Assembly (NCBI RefSeq): GCF_000262245.1
Contig: NZ_AJSX01000034.1
Coordinates: 1-64,000, forward strand
Direction of reading: 5' to 3'
DNA from: Pasteurella bettyae CCUG 2042
Lineage (GTDB): Bacteria > Pseudomonadota > Gammaproteobacteria > Enterobacterales > Pasteurellaceae
Length of the DNA: 64,000 nucleotides
The translations under genes were made by a program, and so were the position numbers. The notes beneath the pieces were generated by a model. It worked only from the letters and a program-made list of their open reading frames with translations. It was not told where the DNA came from and ran no database searches. How positions within the stretch are numbered: the first letter of the stretch is position 1; every line of letters begins with the position of its first letter. Below are positions 30,398-39,764 of this stretch, one piece after another.

Positions 30398-31573
30398 CTA
30401 GAAGCTACGAACGCTATTTGTTGTACTAGTTACAGGAGTAACCAAAGAGAAGATCATTCTCAAGAATTTTTGGAATTCTGCTAATGGAGCATTTGATACA
30501 TAAACAATATCTTTATCATTAATTGGGAAGCGTTGAGCTAAGAACATTGCTTTTGGATCAAGTAAATTGACCCGATAAACACTCGGCACATCCATACCAA
30601 TATTATATCCGCGAGATTTCCATGTATCTTGTTGAGTTGTAGTTAGTTGTTCAAATGGGATATAGCGGAAGATAAATACACCGCGAGGATCTGAACGAGT
30701 ATCAATTAACCCCCCCATTTTACCAATTGCTTCAGCTAAGGTGATTCCCTTTGTTGAAAAACGTAATTGTTGATTATTTCCTACTGCACCAAGAGCGGTA
30801 AAACTATAAGGATTATTACGTAAGGATACAACATCTCCTGAGCGTAAGGTAATGTTTTGACTTGGATCAGAAATCAGTGTTTCATATGCAAGTGTTCTAA
30901 CTTGATTATCGCGAGTTAGTTGAATGGTAATATCATCAATATTTTCTTGAGTCCCTCCCACCGCAGCAACTGCATCAAGAACTCTTTCATTATTGGCGGT
31001 TAATGGCATTCTTACTGCATTACCTTGACGAACCACAGTGACATCGGTTGCGTTGTTATTGACTAAGCGAACCATGACTTGCGGTTGGTTAGCCTTACGG
31101 CGAAGTACGCTTATAATTTGTGATTGGATATTTTCAGGAGTCTTCCCCGCAACCGCAATATTTCCTACAAAAGGTACATTGATAGTACCATTTTTATTGA
31201 CCATTTGTTCAGGGAGTTTTGTCAAATTAGCGCTACCTTGACCTTCATCACCAAAAGTTCCCCCGAAGAGAACCGCTGGAGGGGCCTCCCAAATAGAAAT
31301 TTGTAAAACATCACCAACTTTTACAGTGCCATTTTGCTCACCGCCACCAAGTGTACCCGCTAAGCCCGAAAATTGTTGCGCTTTTTGCGTTTGATATAGC
31401 CGTTGAACAGTTTGATTATCAAGTTCAATGACATTAACTTCAGGAATTTGATTACTATCAGTTTGTTGCATATTCATAACGGCACTTTGGCTAGGACCTG
31501 ATGTCGGAAGTGTTGAACAGGCTGAGATACTAATTGCTACAGTAAGAGTTAATGTTAAAGATAATTTTTTCAT
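30398..31573 (-). CDS. bexD: Capsule export outer-membrane lipoprotein channel (BexD/CtrA, Wza-like)
   Basis: 391-residue outer-membrane polysaccharide export protein. Signal peptide with lipobox ISAC, lipidated Cys at position 19. A poly_export/SLBB region includes VGDVLQISIWEAPPA and repeated SLBB-like segments (TVVRQGNAVRMPL, AGAVGNNQQLRF type). First gene of the bexDCBA operon; divergent from the CDP-ribitol gene across 321 bp. Confidence 0.94.
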   Translation of the reverse strand: MKKLSLTLTLTVAISISACSTLPTSGPSQSAVMNMQQTDSNQIPEVNVIELDNQTVQRLYQTQKAQQFSGLAGTLGGGEQNGTVKVGDVLQISIWEAPPAVLFGGTFGDEGQGSANLTKLPEQMVNKNGTINVPFVGNIAVAGKTPENIQSQIISVLRRKANQPQVMVRLVNNNATDVTVVRQGNAVRMPLTANNERVLDAVAAVGGTQENIDDITIQLTRDNQVRTLAYETLISDPSQNITLRSGDVVSLRNNPYSFTALGAVGNNQQLRFSTKGITLAEAIGKMGGLIDTRSDPRGVFIFRYIPFEQLTTTQQDTWKSRGYNIGMDVPSVYRVNLLDPKAMFLAQRFPINDKDIVYVSNAPLAEFQKFLRMIFSLVTPVTSTTNSVRSF

Positions 31574-31894
31574 ATAATTTTTACATGTAATTAAAGTGAT
31601 AGAGTAACAATCTCTTTATATAAAAACCTTTAAGATTGCTTTATTTAAATTATTCTACCCTAAAATAGTATAAAAAACTTATATTTTTATCTAGTTAGGA
31701 ATAAATAGCATATATAAAAATCACATTAGAAAGTAATTTTATACTAATATTTGTAATATTATGTAAATATTGATTCCTTATTATAGAAACTTTTTTTATT
31801 ATATATCCTCTAATTACCGAAAATGAGCTACTTTAGTGTAGCTATATGATATTCAGTGTAATTTCGCACACAACTGTTTTTATAGGAAAAGTTA
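31574..31894. other. Divergent capsule promoter region
   Basis: 321 bp of very AT-rich DNA between bexD and the CDP-ribitol synthase gene. Several -10-like TATAAT variants occur, so no single promoter can be picked. A perfect inverted repeat AGCTAC-TTTAGT-GTAGCT (31826-31843) lies about 50 bp before the rightward start and could be an operator or a leader hairpin. AGGA precedes the rightward ATG. No uptake signal, IS end or simple-sequence repeat is present. Confidence 0.6.
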
Positions 31895-33313
31895 ATGAGT
31901 AAAAATATAGGAATTATTCTTGCAGGCGGTGTTGGGAGTAGAATGGGATTAGGTTATCCAAAACAATTTTCAAAAATTGCAGGAAAAACAGCTCTTGAAC
32001 ATACTATAAGTATTTTCCAAGATCATCATGAAATTGATGAAATTATTATTGTTGCTGAAAGAAACCATTATCGACGTATTGAGGACATTGTTTCTAAAGC
32101 TGAGTTTAGTAAAGTAAATAAAATTATTTTTGGTGGTAAAGAACGTACTGACTCAACATTATCAGCAATTACTGCTTTAGAAGGTGAGCCAGAAGATACT
32201 AAACTTATTATTCATGATTCTGTTCGCCCTTTATTAGCGGCTGAAGTTATCAGTAAATGCATTCAGAAGCTAGAGCATTATGGTGCAGTGGATGTTGTTA
32301 TTCCAGCAACCGATACGATTGTACATGTCAATGTTGACAACCAAGAAATTATTGAAATTCCAAAACGCAGTGAATATTATCAAGGGCAAACTCCACAAGC
32401 TTTTCGTCTAGGGTTATTGAAAAAAGCCTATGATATTTATGCAACCTCAAATATTCAAGGTACATGTGATTGTGGTATTGTATTAAAAACATTACCTGAA
32501 GAAAAAGTTGCTATTGTTGAAGGTTCAGAAACTAATATTAAATTAACTCGTCCAGTAGATTTATTTATTGCTGATAAATTATTTCAAAGTCGTAGTAATT
32601 TTTCTTTACGTAATATTACATCAACGGCACGTTTATATGATATGAAAAATAATGTGTTAGTTGTGGTTGGTGGAAGTTATGGTATCGGTGCAGATATCAT
32701 TGAACTAGCGCAAAAATTAGGCATAAAAACCTATAGTTTAAGTCGCTCTAATGGGGTTGACGTTACAGATATTGATGCACTTGAAAATGCGTTTAAAACC
32801 ATTTATGAAAAAGAACATAAAATTGATTATGTAGTTAATTCAGCCGCTATTTTAATGCATAAAACTCTAGCATCAATGAGCCGTGAAGAGATTGCACAAA
32901 GTATTAATGTTAATTATACCGGGATGGTGAATGTGATTTCAGTAGCTTATCCATATTTGAAAGAATCACATGGTGGCTTCTTAAGTTTTACATCAAGTTC
33001 TTATACTAGAGGTAGACCATTCTATAGTATTTATTCTTCCACAAAGTCTGCAATTGTGAATCTAACACAGGCACTTTCAGAAGAATGGTTGCCTGATAAT
33101 ATTAAGATTAACTGTATTAACCCAGAAAGAACAAAAACACCAATGCGCTCAAAAGCTTTTGGTATTGAACCTGAGGGCACCCTACTCGAACCGAGAACTG
33201 TTGCGTTAGCTTCATTAGCTGTTTTGGCAAGTCGAGAAACAGGTAATATTATTGATGTTGTATTAAAAGATGAAGAATATATTTCGGATCTTTTAGCACA
33301 GCTATTTAAATAA
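31895..33313 (+). CDS. Bifunctional CDP-ribitol synthase (Acs1/Bcs1/TarIJ-like)
   Basis: Makes CDP-ribitol, the activated precursor of ribitol-phosphate capsules. It is 472 residues, the same as H. influenzae Bcs1/Acs1. Residues 1-about 235 are an IspD-like cytidylyltransferase ([25 protein letters not shown]). Residues about 250-472 are a short-chain dehydrogenase for ribulose-5-phosphate reduction ([11 protein letters not shown] for the nucleotide, YSSTKSA with catalytic Tyr and Lys). First gene of the rightward serotype-specific operon. Its product class predicts ribitol phosphate in the capsule. Confidence 0.92.
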   Translation: MSKNIGIILAGGVGSRMGLGYPKQFSKIAGKTALEHTISIFQDHHEIDEIIIVAERNHYRRIEDIVSKAEFSKVNKIIFGGKERTDSTLSAITALEGEPEDTKLIIHDSVRPLLAAEVISKCIQKLEHYGAVDVVIPATDTIVHVNVDNQEIIEIPKRSEYYQGQTPQAFRLGLLKKAYDIYATSNIQGTCDCGIVLKTLPEEKVAIVEGSETNIKLTRPVDLFIADKLFQSRSNFSLRNITSTARLYDMKNNVLVVVGGSYGIGADIIELAQKLGIKTYSLSRSNGVDVTDIDALENAFKTIYEKEHKIDYVVNSAAILMHKTLASMSREEIAQSINVNYTGMVNVISVAYPYLKESHGGFLSFTSSSYTRGRPFYSIYSSTKSAIVNLTQALSEEWLPDNIKINCINPERTKTPMRSKAFGIEPEGTLLEPRTVALASLAVLASRETGNIIDVVLKDEEYISDLLAQLFK

Positions 33314-33335
33314 ATTTAATACATTAGCGTTTCTT

Positions 33336-34469
33336 ATGACAACTAATAATATTCCGTATTTTATTTATCTTGATAGTAAAATTGTGGGTGCCGCAAGACA
33401 AATTGTGACTTTTTTTAATAATGGTATTTTCCCTATAGAAAATACCGTTATTTTAATTAAAAAGTATAAGCATAAGTCTGCAAAAATAATTGAGCAAGTT
33501 TTTAAACAGGGAGGGATAAGCTATCGTTTTGTTAAAGCTGCGGATTTAGATGCATTAACGAGTGGAATTATTTTTTATCCCTTTAATGCTCAGTCAAATT
33601 GCAGAGCGGTTGCTAATCGTCGTCTTACTCATATATTTATTACTCATGGTGAGAGTAATAAAATAGCATCAGTTAAACCAATTATTCGTATTTATGATCA
33701 TATTATTACCGCTGGTCAAGCCGGGATTGAGCGTTTTCTCGCTAATAAAATATTTAATTGTTATGATGTAAATTCTGGTCGATTAGTTAAAATGGGAGAT
33801 ACTTTTATTGGTCGAACTGGTTTAGCGTCAGTAGGGCAGGGAAAAAAAACAATTTTTTATGCTCCGACTTGGGAAGGCGGAATTGAGTTAGAAAATTACT
33901 CAAGCTTATCTTATACCAATGAGGTCGCTAATTGTATGAAGCATTTTAGCAAACAATATGATGTTAATACTGTGCTTATCAAGCCTCATCCAAATACAGG
34001 ACATCGATGTCGAGAATATAATCAATATTTAATTTCTCTCGTGGAATTATTATTATCTGAAGGGTTAAAGATAGTTCTCTTTAAACCACATATCACAATT
34101 CCATTTCATATTGTTTGGAGATTGAAAAGAAAAGGAGTAGTGTTTGAATCTGAATTAAATAAATATTATGCGGTTCTTGGCTTTTGCGATATATCTGCTA
34201 TAGAAACCCAATTTTTAAATGAGCAAATTTATTACTACATATTTTGCTCTAAAATACATAAAAGTTATTTATTAGGTCTAAAAGTTGCTAATTATTATAA
34301 AACTCATGCAATTGAATTTACCCAAAGTGAATTACCTAATCGTATTTCAGAAATTGATTTTAACGAATTAAAAGAATATTTAATTGATAATAGTTGTTTA
34401 AATATACCTATTTCAGAAAGAATTAATTATCTGTTAAATAATTTACATGATTATGCAGAATACATATAA
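33336..34469 (+). CDS. TagF-like GT-B capsule transferase, possible transition transferase
   Basis: 377 residues, no membrane helix. Motifs recall CDP-glycerol/ribitol phosphotransferases: FITHGESNK, TIFYAPTWEGG and VLIKPHPNTGH. Unlike TagF polymerases it is a single GT-B unit, so a priming or linkage role (joining the first polymer unit to the lipid-Kdo anchor, as described for transition transferases in related capsule loci) is my inference. It corresponds in position to acs2/bcs2 of H. influenzae types a and b. Weak ribosome site; it starts 22 bp after the CDP-ribitol gene. Confidence 0.65.
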   Translation: MTTNNIPYFIYLDSKIVGAARQIVTFFNNGIFPIENTVILIKKYKHKSAKIIEQVFKQGGISYRFVKAADLDALTSGIIFYPFNAQSNCRAVANRRLTHIFITHGESNKIASVKPIIRIYDHIITAGQAGIERFLANKIFNCYDVNSGRLVKMGDTFIGRTGLASVGQGKKTIFYAPTWEGGIELENYSSLSYTNEVANCMKHFSKQYDVNTVLIKPHPNTGHRCREYNQYLISLVELLLSEGLKIVLFKPHITIPFHIVWRLKRKGVVFESELNKYYAVLGFCDISAIETQFLNEQIYYYIFCSKIHKSYLLGLKVANYYKTHAIEFTQSELPNRISEIDFNELKEYLIDNSCLNIPISERINYLLNNLHDYAEYI

Positions 34470-34486
34470 AAATATCAGGAGATAAA

Positions 34487-37400
34487 ATGAATTTAAAGAA
34501 AGTTTGGTTATTTGGTACATATACTTGGCAAGGAAATCCTAAGGCATTATTTTTATATATGACTCAGAATTGTGAAGAATCTCATGAGTGTTGGTGGATT
34601 GCAGATAAAGAAAATGATATGAAAGCAATTAAGAAAGCCACTGGTTTAGAAAAAGTGACTTTTATGAATAGTGCTAAAAGTAAAGAACTATTTGCCAAAG
34701 CTGATGTTTATGTGACAGAAAATTTCCGTGAAAGCTACCCAATAGAAATGAATGAAAATATTAAAATTTTCAATACTTGGCATGGCGTAGGCTTAAAACA
34801 TATTGAACTTGCATTGGGTATGGATTCTGTACTTGTTGATAGTATTGTACGTAAATATATCCGAAATTATGACTTATATAAAAATAATGTACTTTTCTTA
34901 ACTACCTCTCAAACTATGGAAGACCATTTCTTAGAAGATATGGCAATTAGTAAAGAGTTAGTTATTAGAGGCCAATATCCTAGAAATGAAGTTTATAAAA
35001 CGGGTGGAATTCATACTTATGAATTAGATACATTATTACCTAAACCAACACAAGAATATACTAATATCATTTTATTTGCACCGACGTACCGAGTAGGAGC
35101 GATTGAAGGTGTTTTGAATTCACTTTTGCCCGATTTTAATCGCATAGAAGAGGTTTGTCGTAATAATAACCATCTATTTATTGTAAAAGTACATCCATTT
35201 ATGAAAAATGATAATTATTTCATTGAAATGGAACAAAAATATAAGCATAGTCAACATATTTTATTTTGGAATGATGATTATGATATTTATGAAGCATTTA
35301 ATAATATTGACGTTGCCATTATTGATTATTCAAGTATTTTCTATGATTTATTAGATTCAGGAGTAGAAAAATTTATTCGTTATATTCCTGACTTAGCACA
35401 TTACCAACAAGATCTAGAATTGATTGGTGATTATCTTGATCTTACTGAAGGAACAATTATTGAAACATTCCCAAGTTTATTAGAACACTTGAATCATAAA
35501 CAAATTGAATCTATTTCAAATGAATGTAAAGAATATTTAAATAAGTATTTCTTTGGTTTTGTTGAAAAAGATGATGCTATGCAAAAATTAATTACTGCTG
35601 TAGATAATCATTCAATCCAAACAAGTGAGCTCAAAGAATTACATTCATTTGATATTTTTGATACATTAATTCGTCGTTCAACCCTTAAACCATTAAGTAT
35701 TTTCGATTATGTGCGAGATAAAGCCAAAAATTCTAATTTGGCATTCCCTATTTCGCTTATTGAAAATTGGGTTTCAATTCGAAATAAAGTTGAGCATGAT
35801 GTGCGTGACATGATGCGAAAAACAACTTTTGAAAGAAAATCAAATAAAATTGAAATTACTTTAGATGATATTTATACAAGATTACAAAAAAATCTTCTCT
35901 TAACGGATGAACAAACTGATTTCTTAAAACAAACAGAAATTGAAGCAGAAATTGCTCATGTCGAGCCGATTAAAAAACGAATCGATTTCTTATTTTCACT
36001 GAAAGATGCTGGTCATGATGTGATCATGGCAAGTGATATGTATCTTCCTGAAAATGTTATTAGAGCTATGTTAGAACGGGCAGATCCCCGTTTAAGTACA
36101 ATCCCACTCTATCTTTCAAGTAGCATTGGTTATCAAAAATCTACGGGTAAATTATATCAACATATTTTCTTTGATCTTGATTATCAATATAGCCGTTGGA
36201 CGCATTATGGCGATAACAAGCATGCAGATGGTGTAGTTCCTCGTCGATACTGTATTCAAACTGCAGTGCATGATATGGATGATTTTATTCCATTTGAATC
36301 TTCATTAATAAACAGTATGGATAATTATAATCGTTATTCAGCATATTGTTTAGCAACTAAAATGCAACGTTATCGTAGTGAACTGATTAATATAATGGAT
36401 AACCAATTGTTAGAAACAAAGTATTATAACTATGCTTATGTTGGTTCGGCATTAGTTACCTATATCAATTGGGCTATTCGTGACGCATTACAACGTGGTT
36501 ATGAAACGCTCTATTTTATTTCCCGAGATGGTCATTTCTTAAAACAAATTGCTGATAAGATCATTGCTACTAGAGATTATAAATTAACCACAAAATATAT
36601 TTATGGTTCACGTAAAGCATGGCGTTTACCTTCCTTTATCGATAAAGTTGATGATGAAACTTTCTGGCAATTTGGTAACTTTGTAGGAATGGATTGCTTT
36701 GATGACTTAGTTAGAGCAAGTTACTTAAGTGAGGAAGAATTATTGGGCTTATTCCCTGAATTTGAACGCTTAAAAAATGCTAAGCACTTGCGTGGTGCGG
36801 TAGCAGAAAATATTCGAAAAGTACTATCAGATTCTCAGCAATATCGCCAAAAAGTGTTAGATATTGCTAAAGAAAAACGCCAGATTGTACGTAAATATCT
36901 TCAACAAGAAATTGATCCTAATGAAAAATTTGCTTTTGTTGAGTTTTGGGGACGAGGATATACACAAGATACTTTTGGTCGTTTATTAAATGATGCATTT
37001 GGTAAAGAAATAAAAAATCCATTTTATTATGTACGTAGTTTTACTGATGATATGGGAACTTCTTTACGCCATAATTTTATTCTAGCTCCACAAAACTTTT
37101 CATTCTTTGAGCCTATTTTTGCTCAAACACCTTATGAAAGTATTCCGGGTTATGTTGAAATTGATAATAAAGTTGAGCCGATTATTCACCATCGTGATAG
37201 TACCGTGAGTGATTTAATTTCTGAAGGGCTACTAAAATTTACAGAGGATTATCTTGCATTAGAGCCTCAAGATGAAGATTATTTTAATCAGGCTTTAGCG
37301 CAATATTCTTATCAATATCAAATGACACGTAATGATGATCAATTTATTGCGAATGTCTTTAGTGAATTAAAAGATAACATCTCCAGCTTTGGAATGGAAA

Positions 37401-38143
37401 AAGCTTATGCACCTAAGTTAACTTTAGCGCAACTACAAGGGATTTCTTCAAAACAAGAATTAGATAAAATTACCTTATCAATCCCAATTTCTTTAGCGAA
37501 GAGCGATACAGCTGTTATTGATTACTATAAACGTATTCAAAGAAATTATAATTTGCCTGCATTTAACGGAAAAGCCATGAAGAAAGTTTATGCAGTCAAT
37601 CCACTTGACAATTACGTTGTGAGTGATCAGCTGCCGTTCACTATAGAGGCTCTAAAAAATAATAGTTTTTATATGGATATTGATTTTAGTGAATCGTCAA
37701 AACGTACCGATATTTATCTAAAACAATCTAATATGATTGAAATTATCGCCGTTGATTGGTTAAAAGGTGGCGTACCAAGATTACTCACTGAATATGGCTA
37801 TATCACTGCACATAAAGATTGGGTAGCTATTACAGATAAAGAATATTTGCCAAAACCGCCAAATAAGCTTATTTCAGTTGCTAAACAGGATAAGTCTGCA
37901 TTAAAGAAAGAAACTAAGAAATCTAATAAAATGGCAATAGCAAAAGGTGAAAACCCTACGGATACAGCCAGAAAACAAACACAGGTTCATAATCGAAAAT
38001 TAAGAAAATTAGCTCGAGATCCTTATACATTCTTTAGTGATGCTAAAAATCCATCAGTATCTAAACTAAGATGTTTGTTTGATGAAAAACATTTTTTAGG
38101 TCGTATAATGAGTCGATTAATAAGAAAAAAATTGAATCGTTGA
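34487..38143 (+). CDS. Multidomain capsule polymerase, Bcs3/Acs3-like
   Basis: 1218 residues in three parts. About 1-380: TagF-like polyol-phosphate transferase (FNTWHGVGLKHIE, ILFAPTYRVG, FIVKVHPFMKN, DVAIIDYSSIFYDLL). About 385-620: HAD-type phosphatase with D389-IF-D392-T, SDMYLP and YGDNKHADG (D576). About 630-1140: C-terminal transferase-like domain with FISRDGHFL (R680-D681-G682) and VEFWGRGYTQDTFG. The basic C-terminus ends RRLIRKKLNR-like. This order matches H. influenzae type b Bcs3, reported to join ribitol phosphate and ribofuranose. The actual second sugar here cannot be read from sequence. Good GGAG ribosome site. Confidence 0.85.
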   Translation: MNLKKVWLFGTYTWQGNPKALFLYMTQNCEESHECWWIADKENDMKAIKKATGLEKVTFMNSAKSKELFAKADVYVTENFRESYPIEMNENIKIFNTWHGVGLKHIELALGMDSVLVDSIVRKYIRNYDLYKNNVLFLTTSQTMEDHFLEDMAISKELVIRGQYPRNEVYKTGGIHTYELDTLLPKPTQEYTNIILFAPTYRVGAIEGVLNSLLPDFNRIEEVCRNNNHLFIVKVHPFMKNDNYFIEMEQKYKHSQHILFWNDDYDIYEAFNNIDVAIIDYSSIFYDLLDSGVEKFIRYIPDLAHYQQDLELIGDYLDLTEGTIIETFPSLLEHLNHKQIESISNECKEYLNKYFFGFVEKDDAMQKLITAVDNHSIQTSELKELHSFDIFDTLIRRSTLKPLSIFDYVRDKAKNSNLAFPISLIENWVSIRNKVEHDVRDMMRKTTFERKSNKIEITLDDIYTRLQKNLLLTDEQTDFLKQTEIEAEIAHVEPIKKRIDFLFSLKDAGHDVIMASDMYLPENVIRAMLERADPRLSTIPLYLSSSIGYQKSTGKLYQHIFFDLDYQYSRWTHYGDNKHADGVVPRRYCIQTAVHDMDDFIPFESSLINSMDNYNRYSAYCLATKMQRYRSELINIMDNQLLETKYYNYAYVGSALVTYINWAIRDALQRGYETLYFISRDGHFLKQIADKIIATRDYKLTTKYIYGSRKAWRLPSFIDKVDDETFWQFGNFVGMDCFDDLVRASYLSEEELLGLFPEFERLKNAKHLRGAVAENIRKVLSDSQQYRQKVLDIAKEKRQIVRKYLQQEIDPNEKFAFVEFWGRGYTQDTFGRLLNDAFGKEIKNPFYYVRSFTDDMGTSLRHNFILAPQNFSFFEPIFAQTPYESIPGYVEIDNKVEPIIHHRDSTVSDLISEGLLKFTEDYLALEPQDEDYFNQALAQYSYQYQMTRNDDQFIANVFSELKDNISSFGMEKAYAPKLTLAQLQGISSKQELDKITLSIPISLAKSDTAVIDYYKRIQRNYNLPAFNGKAMKKVYAVNPLDNYVVSDQLPFTIEALKNNSFYMDIDFSESSKRTDIYLKQSNMIEIIAVDWLKGGVPRLLTEYGYITAHKDWVAITDKEYLPKPPNKLISVAKQDKSALKKETKKSNKMAIAKGENPTDTARKQTQVHNRKLRKLARDPYTFFSDAKNPSVSKLRCLFDEKHFLGRIMSRLIRKKLNR

Positions 38144-38188
38144 TATGATAGATTTTTATATCATGAATATATATTTGAGAGGAAAAAA

Positions 38189-39514
38189 ATGAGTAATTGG
38201 TCTGTAGTGACAACCGTAAAAGCTTCAAAAGAATTAGTGGATTATTTTATTAATTATTACGAAAGGATAGGAGCTCATAAGATTTATATTTATTTAGATG
38301 ATCCTAGCGATTCTTTTATTAAAGATGATTATAAAAATAATTCTAAGGTTTGTTTTCAAGTTTGTAATAAAGACTATTGGGGTATTGATTATAAATTTAA
38401 AAATTTAATATATGTTGGTAGACCTGATGCTGTAGAACGTAGACAAGAACATAATGTGATTCATGCAACAAAATTTTTTGCTGAAACAAAATGGATGTTG
38501 TGTGCTGATATTGATGAATTGATTTATGCTGAAAGAGATATAACTTCAATATTATCTGAGATTCCAGATAATATTTTCTCATTACGTTTAAAACCGTATG
38601 AAGCAATTTATTTAAATTCGGCACCTAAAACTATACCTGAAGTTTTTGCAACAACTTATTTTAAACATAGAGAGAAAAGACTTGATTCGGCATTTTGGAA
38701 CCAAATTTATCCAAAAGAATTTATTCACAAAGATGGTTTATTTGGTCATATGACAGGGAAATCCTTTTTTAGAACAGATGAACCGCAAAAATGGCCAGCA
38801 CTTCATAATTTCCACGCTGTAGATACTAGTTTACAATCAAGTTTTTTAGTTGATGAAATTAAATTATTACATTTTGAAGCTCTTACTATTGATAATTTTG
38901 TAGAGAAAACATTAAATAGAATTAATAAAGTATTTAATGTTGTAAATTTAGATAAACAGTCAGTAGAAAGAATTAAAAATTTAAAGAAACACTATGATGA
39001 AAAAGGTAAGCAGGGCTTATATGATGCATATAAGATTATGCATGTTCTAAATGAGCGGCAAATGGATCAAGCAATTTATCTTCATTTAGTAGATAAGATT
39101 GATATTAATAAATTTTATTCATTTAGTAGAGCTATTTGTTCTCACCATAGAACTATATTAGTTTTTGATGAGCAAGAAGATAAATGTAAATTGGTCAATA
39201 AAAATGATATGAATATTAGTATACATCATATAGTTCATTTAAATTTTGATTATGATAAAAAATTATGTTTTTTATCATTTAATAAAGATAGTTCTGTACA
39301 TTATTTATATCTTAATAGATTTGGAAATTTAATGACTTATTCTACGAATAAAGCGATGTTATTCGATTTTCGTTGTCTAGATAAAATTAATTACCATTTC
39401 GCAATTTCATTTGAAAATAAGTTTTTCATTGCAAAACCAAATGGAGAATTTACTTTAGGTGGAGAAGAAAGAAAAGCTTGGGAAACTTTTACATTTTTAA
39501 ATATAGCAATATAG
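38189..39514 (+). CDS. Family-2-like glycosyltransferase with C-terminal beta-rich domain
   Basis: 441 residues. The N-terminal half fits the Glyco_tranf_2_4 type: VVTTVKASKELVDYFINYYERIGAHKIYIYLDD, then the metal-binding ADIDEL (DxD). LLHFEALTIDNFVEK is the conserved later segment. From about 325 a Phe/Tyr/Asn-rich region of about 115 residues looks like beta-strand repeats (TILVFDEQEDK, IVHLNFDYDKKLCFLSF, IAKPNGEFTLGGEE) and may be a separate sugar-binding or scaffold domain. Last gene of the capsule operon. Its acceptor and donor are unknown; it may add a side group or build the linkage. Confidence 0.7.
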   Translation: MSNWSVVTTVKASKELVDYFINYYERIGAHKIYIYLDDPSDSFIKDDYKNNSKVCFQVCNKDYWGIDYKFKNLIYVGRPDAVERRQEHNVIHATKFFAETKWMLCADIDELIYAERDITSILSEIPDNIFSLRLKPYEAIYLNSAPKTIPEVFATTYFKHREKRLDSAFWNQIYPKEFIHKDGLFGHMTGKSFFRTDEPQKWPALHNFHAVDTSLQSSFLVDEIKLLHFEALTIDNFVEKTLNRINKVFNVVNLDKQSVERIKNLKKHYDEKGKQGLYDAYKIMHVLNERQMDQAIYLHLVDKIDINKFYSFSRAICSHHRTILVFDEQEDKCKLVNKNDMNISIHHIVHLNFDYDKKLCFLSFNKDSSVHYLYLNRFGNLMTYSTNKAMLFDFRCLDKINYHFAISFENKFFIAKPNGEFTLGGEERKAWETFTFLNIAI

Positions 39515-39544
39515 TTTATTATTCCCATTTATAAATTATAGGCT

Positions 39545-39576
39545 AAGTGCAATATTTTTTTAATTCTATCGCACTT
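39545..39576 (+). terminator. Terminator of the rightward capsule operon
   Basis: AAGTGCAATA pairs with TATCGCACTT (one mismatch) and is followed by T-rich sequence. It looks like a decayed uptake-signal pair. Confidence 0.6.
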
Positions 39577-39655
39577 TATTATTTATTTAAATTTATTCAA
39601 TTAATTTAATAAGTAAGCTTTAATTTTTAGCTAATTTTTATTGTATACCTAAAAT

Positions 39656-39703
39656 AAACTGCGGTGAAAATTTTAAAAATTTTTACCGCAATTTTTGTTT
39701 TTT
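39656..39703 (+). repeat. Right member of capsule-flanking direct repeats
   Basis: Aligns to 27439-27485 in the same orientation with one inserted G and one G-to-A change over 48 columns. It still forms a hairpin (ACTGCGGTGAAAAATT-type) with T5-G-T6. It is not needed as a terminator here, since the operon and potD each have their own nearby. Confidence 0.85.
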
Positions 39704-39711
39704 CTAAGTAT

Positions 39712-39740
39712 AAAAAAACGCTAAACCGGGGTTTAGCGTT
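39712..39740 (-). terminator. potABCD terminator
   Basis: AACGCTAAAC/GTTTAGCGTT, perfect 10-bp stem with a four-base loop, followed on the minus strand by seven U. It lies 25 bp after the potD stop. Confidence 0.93.
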
Positions 39741-39764
39741 TTGCTTATCTGATGATTAAAGCTA

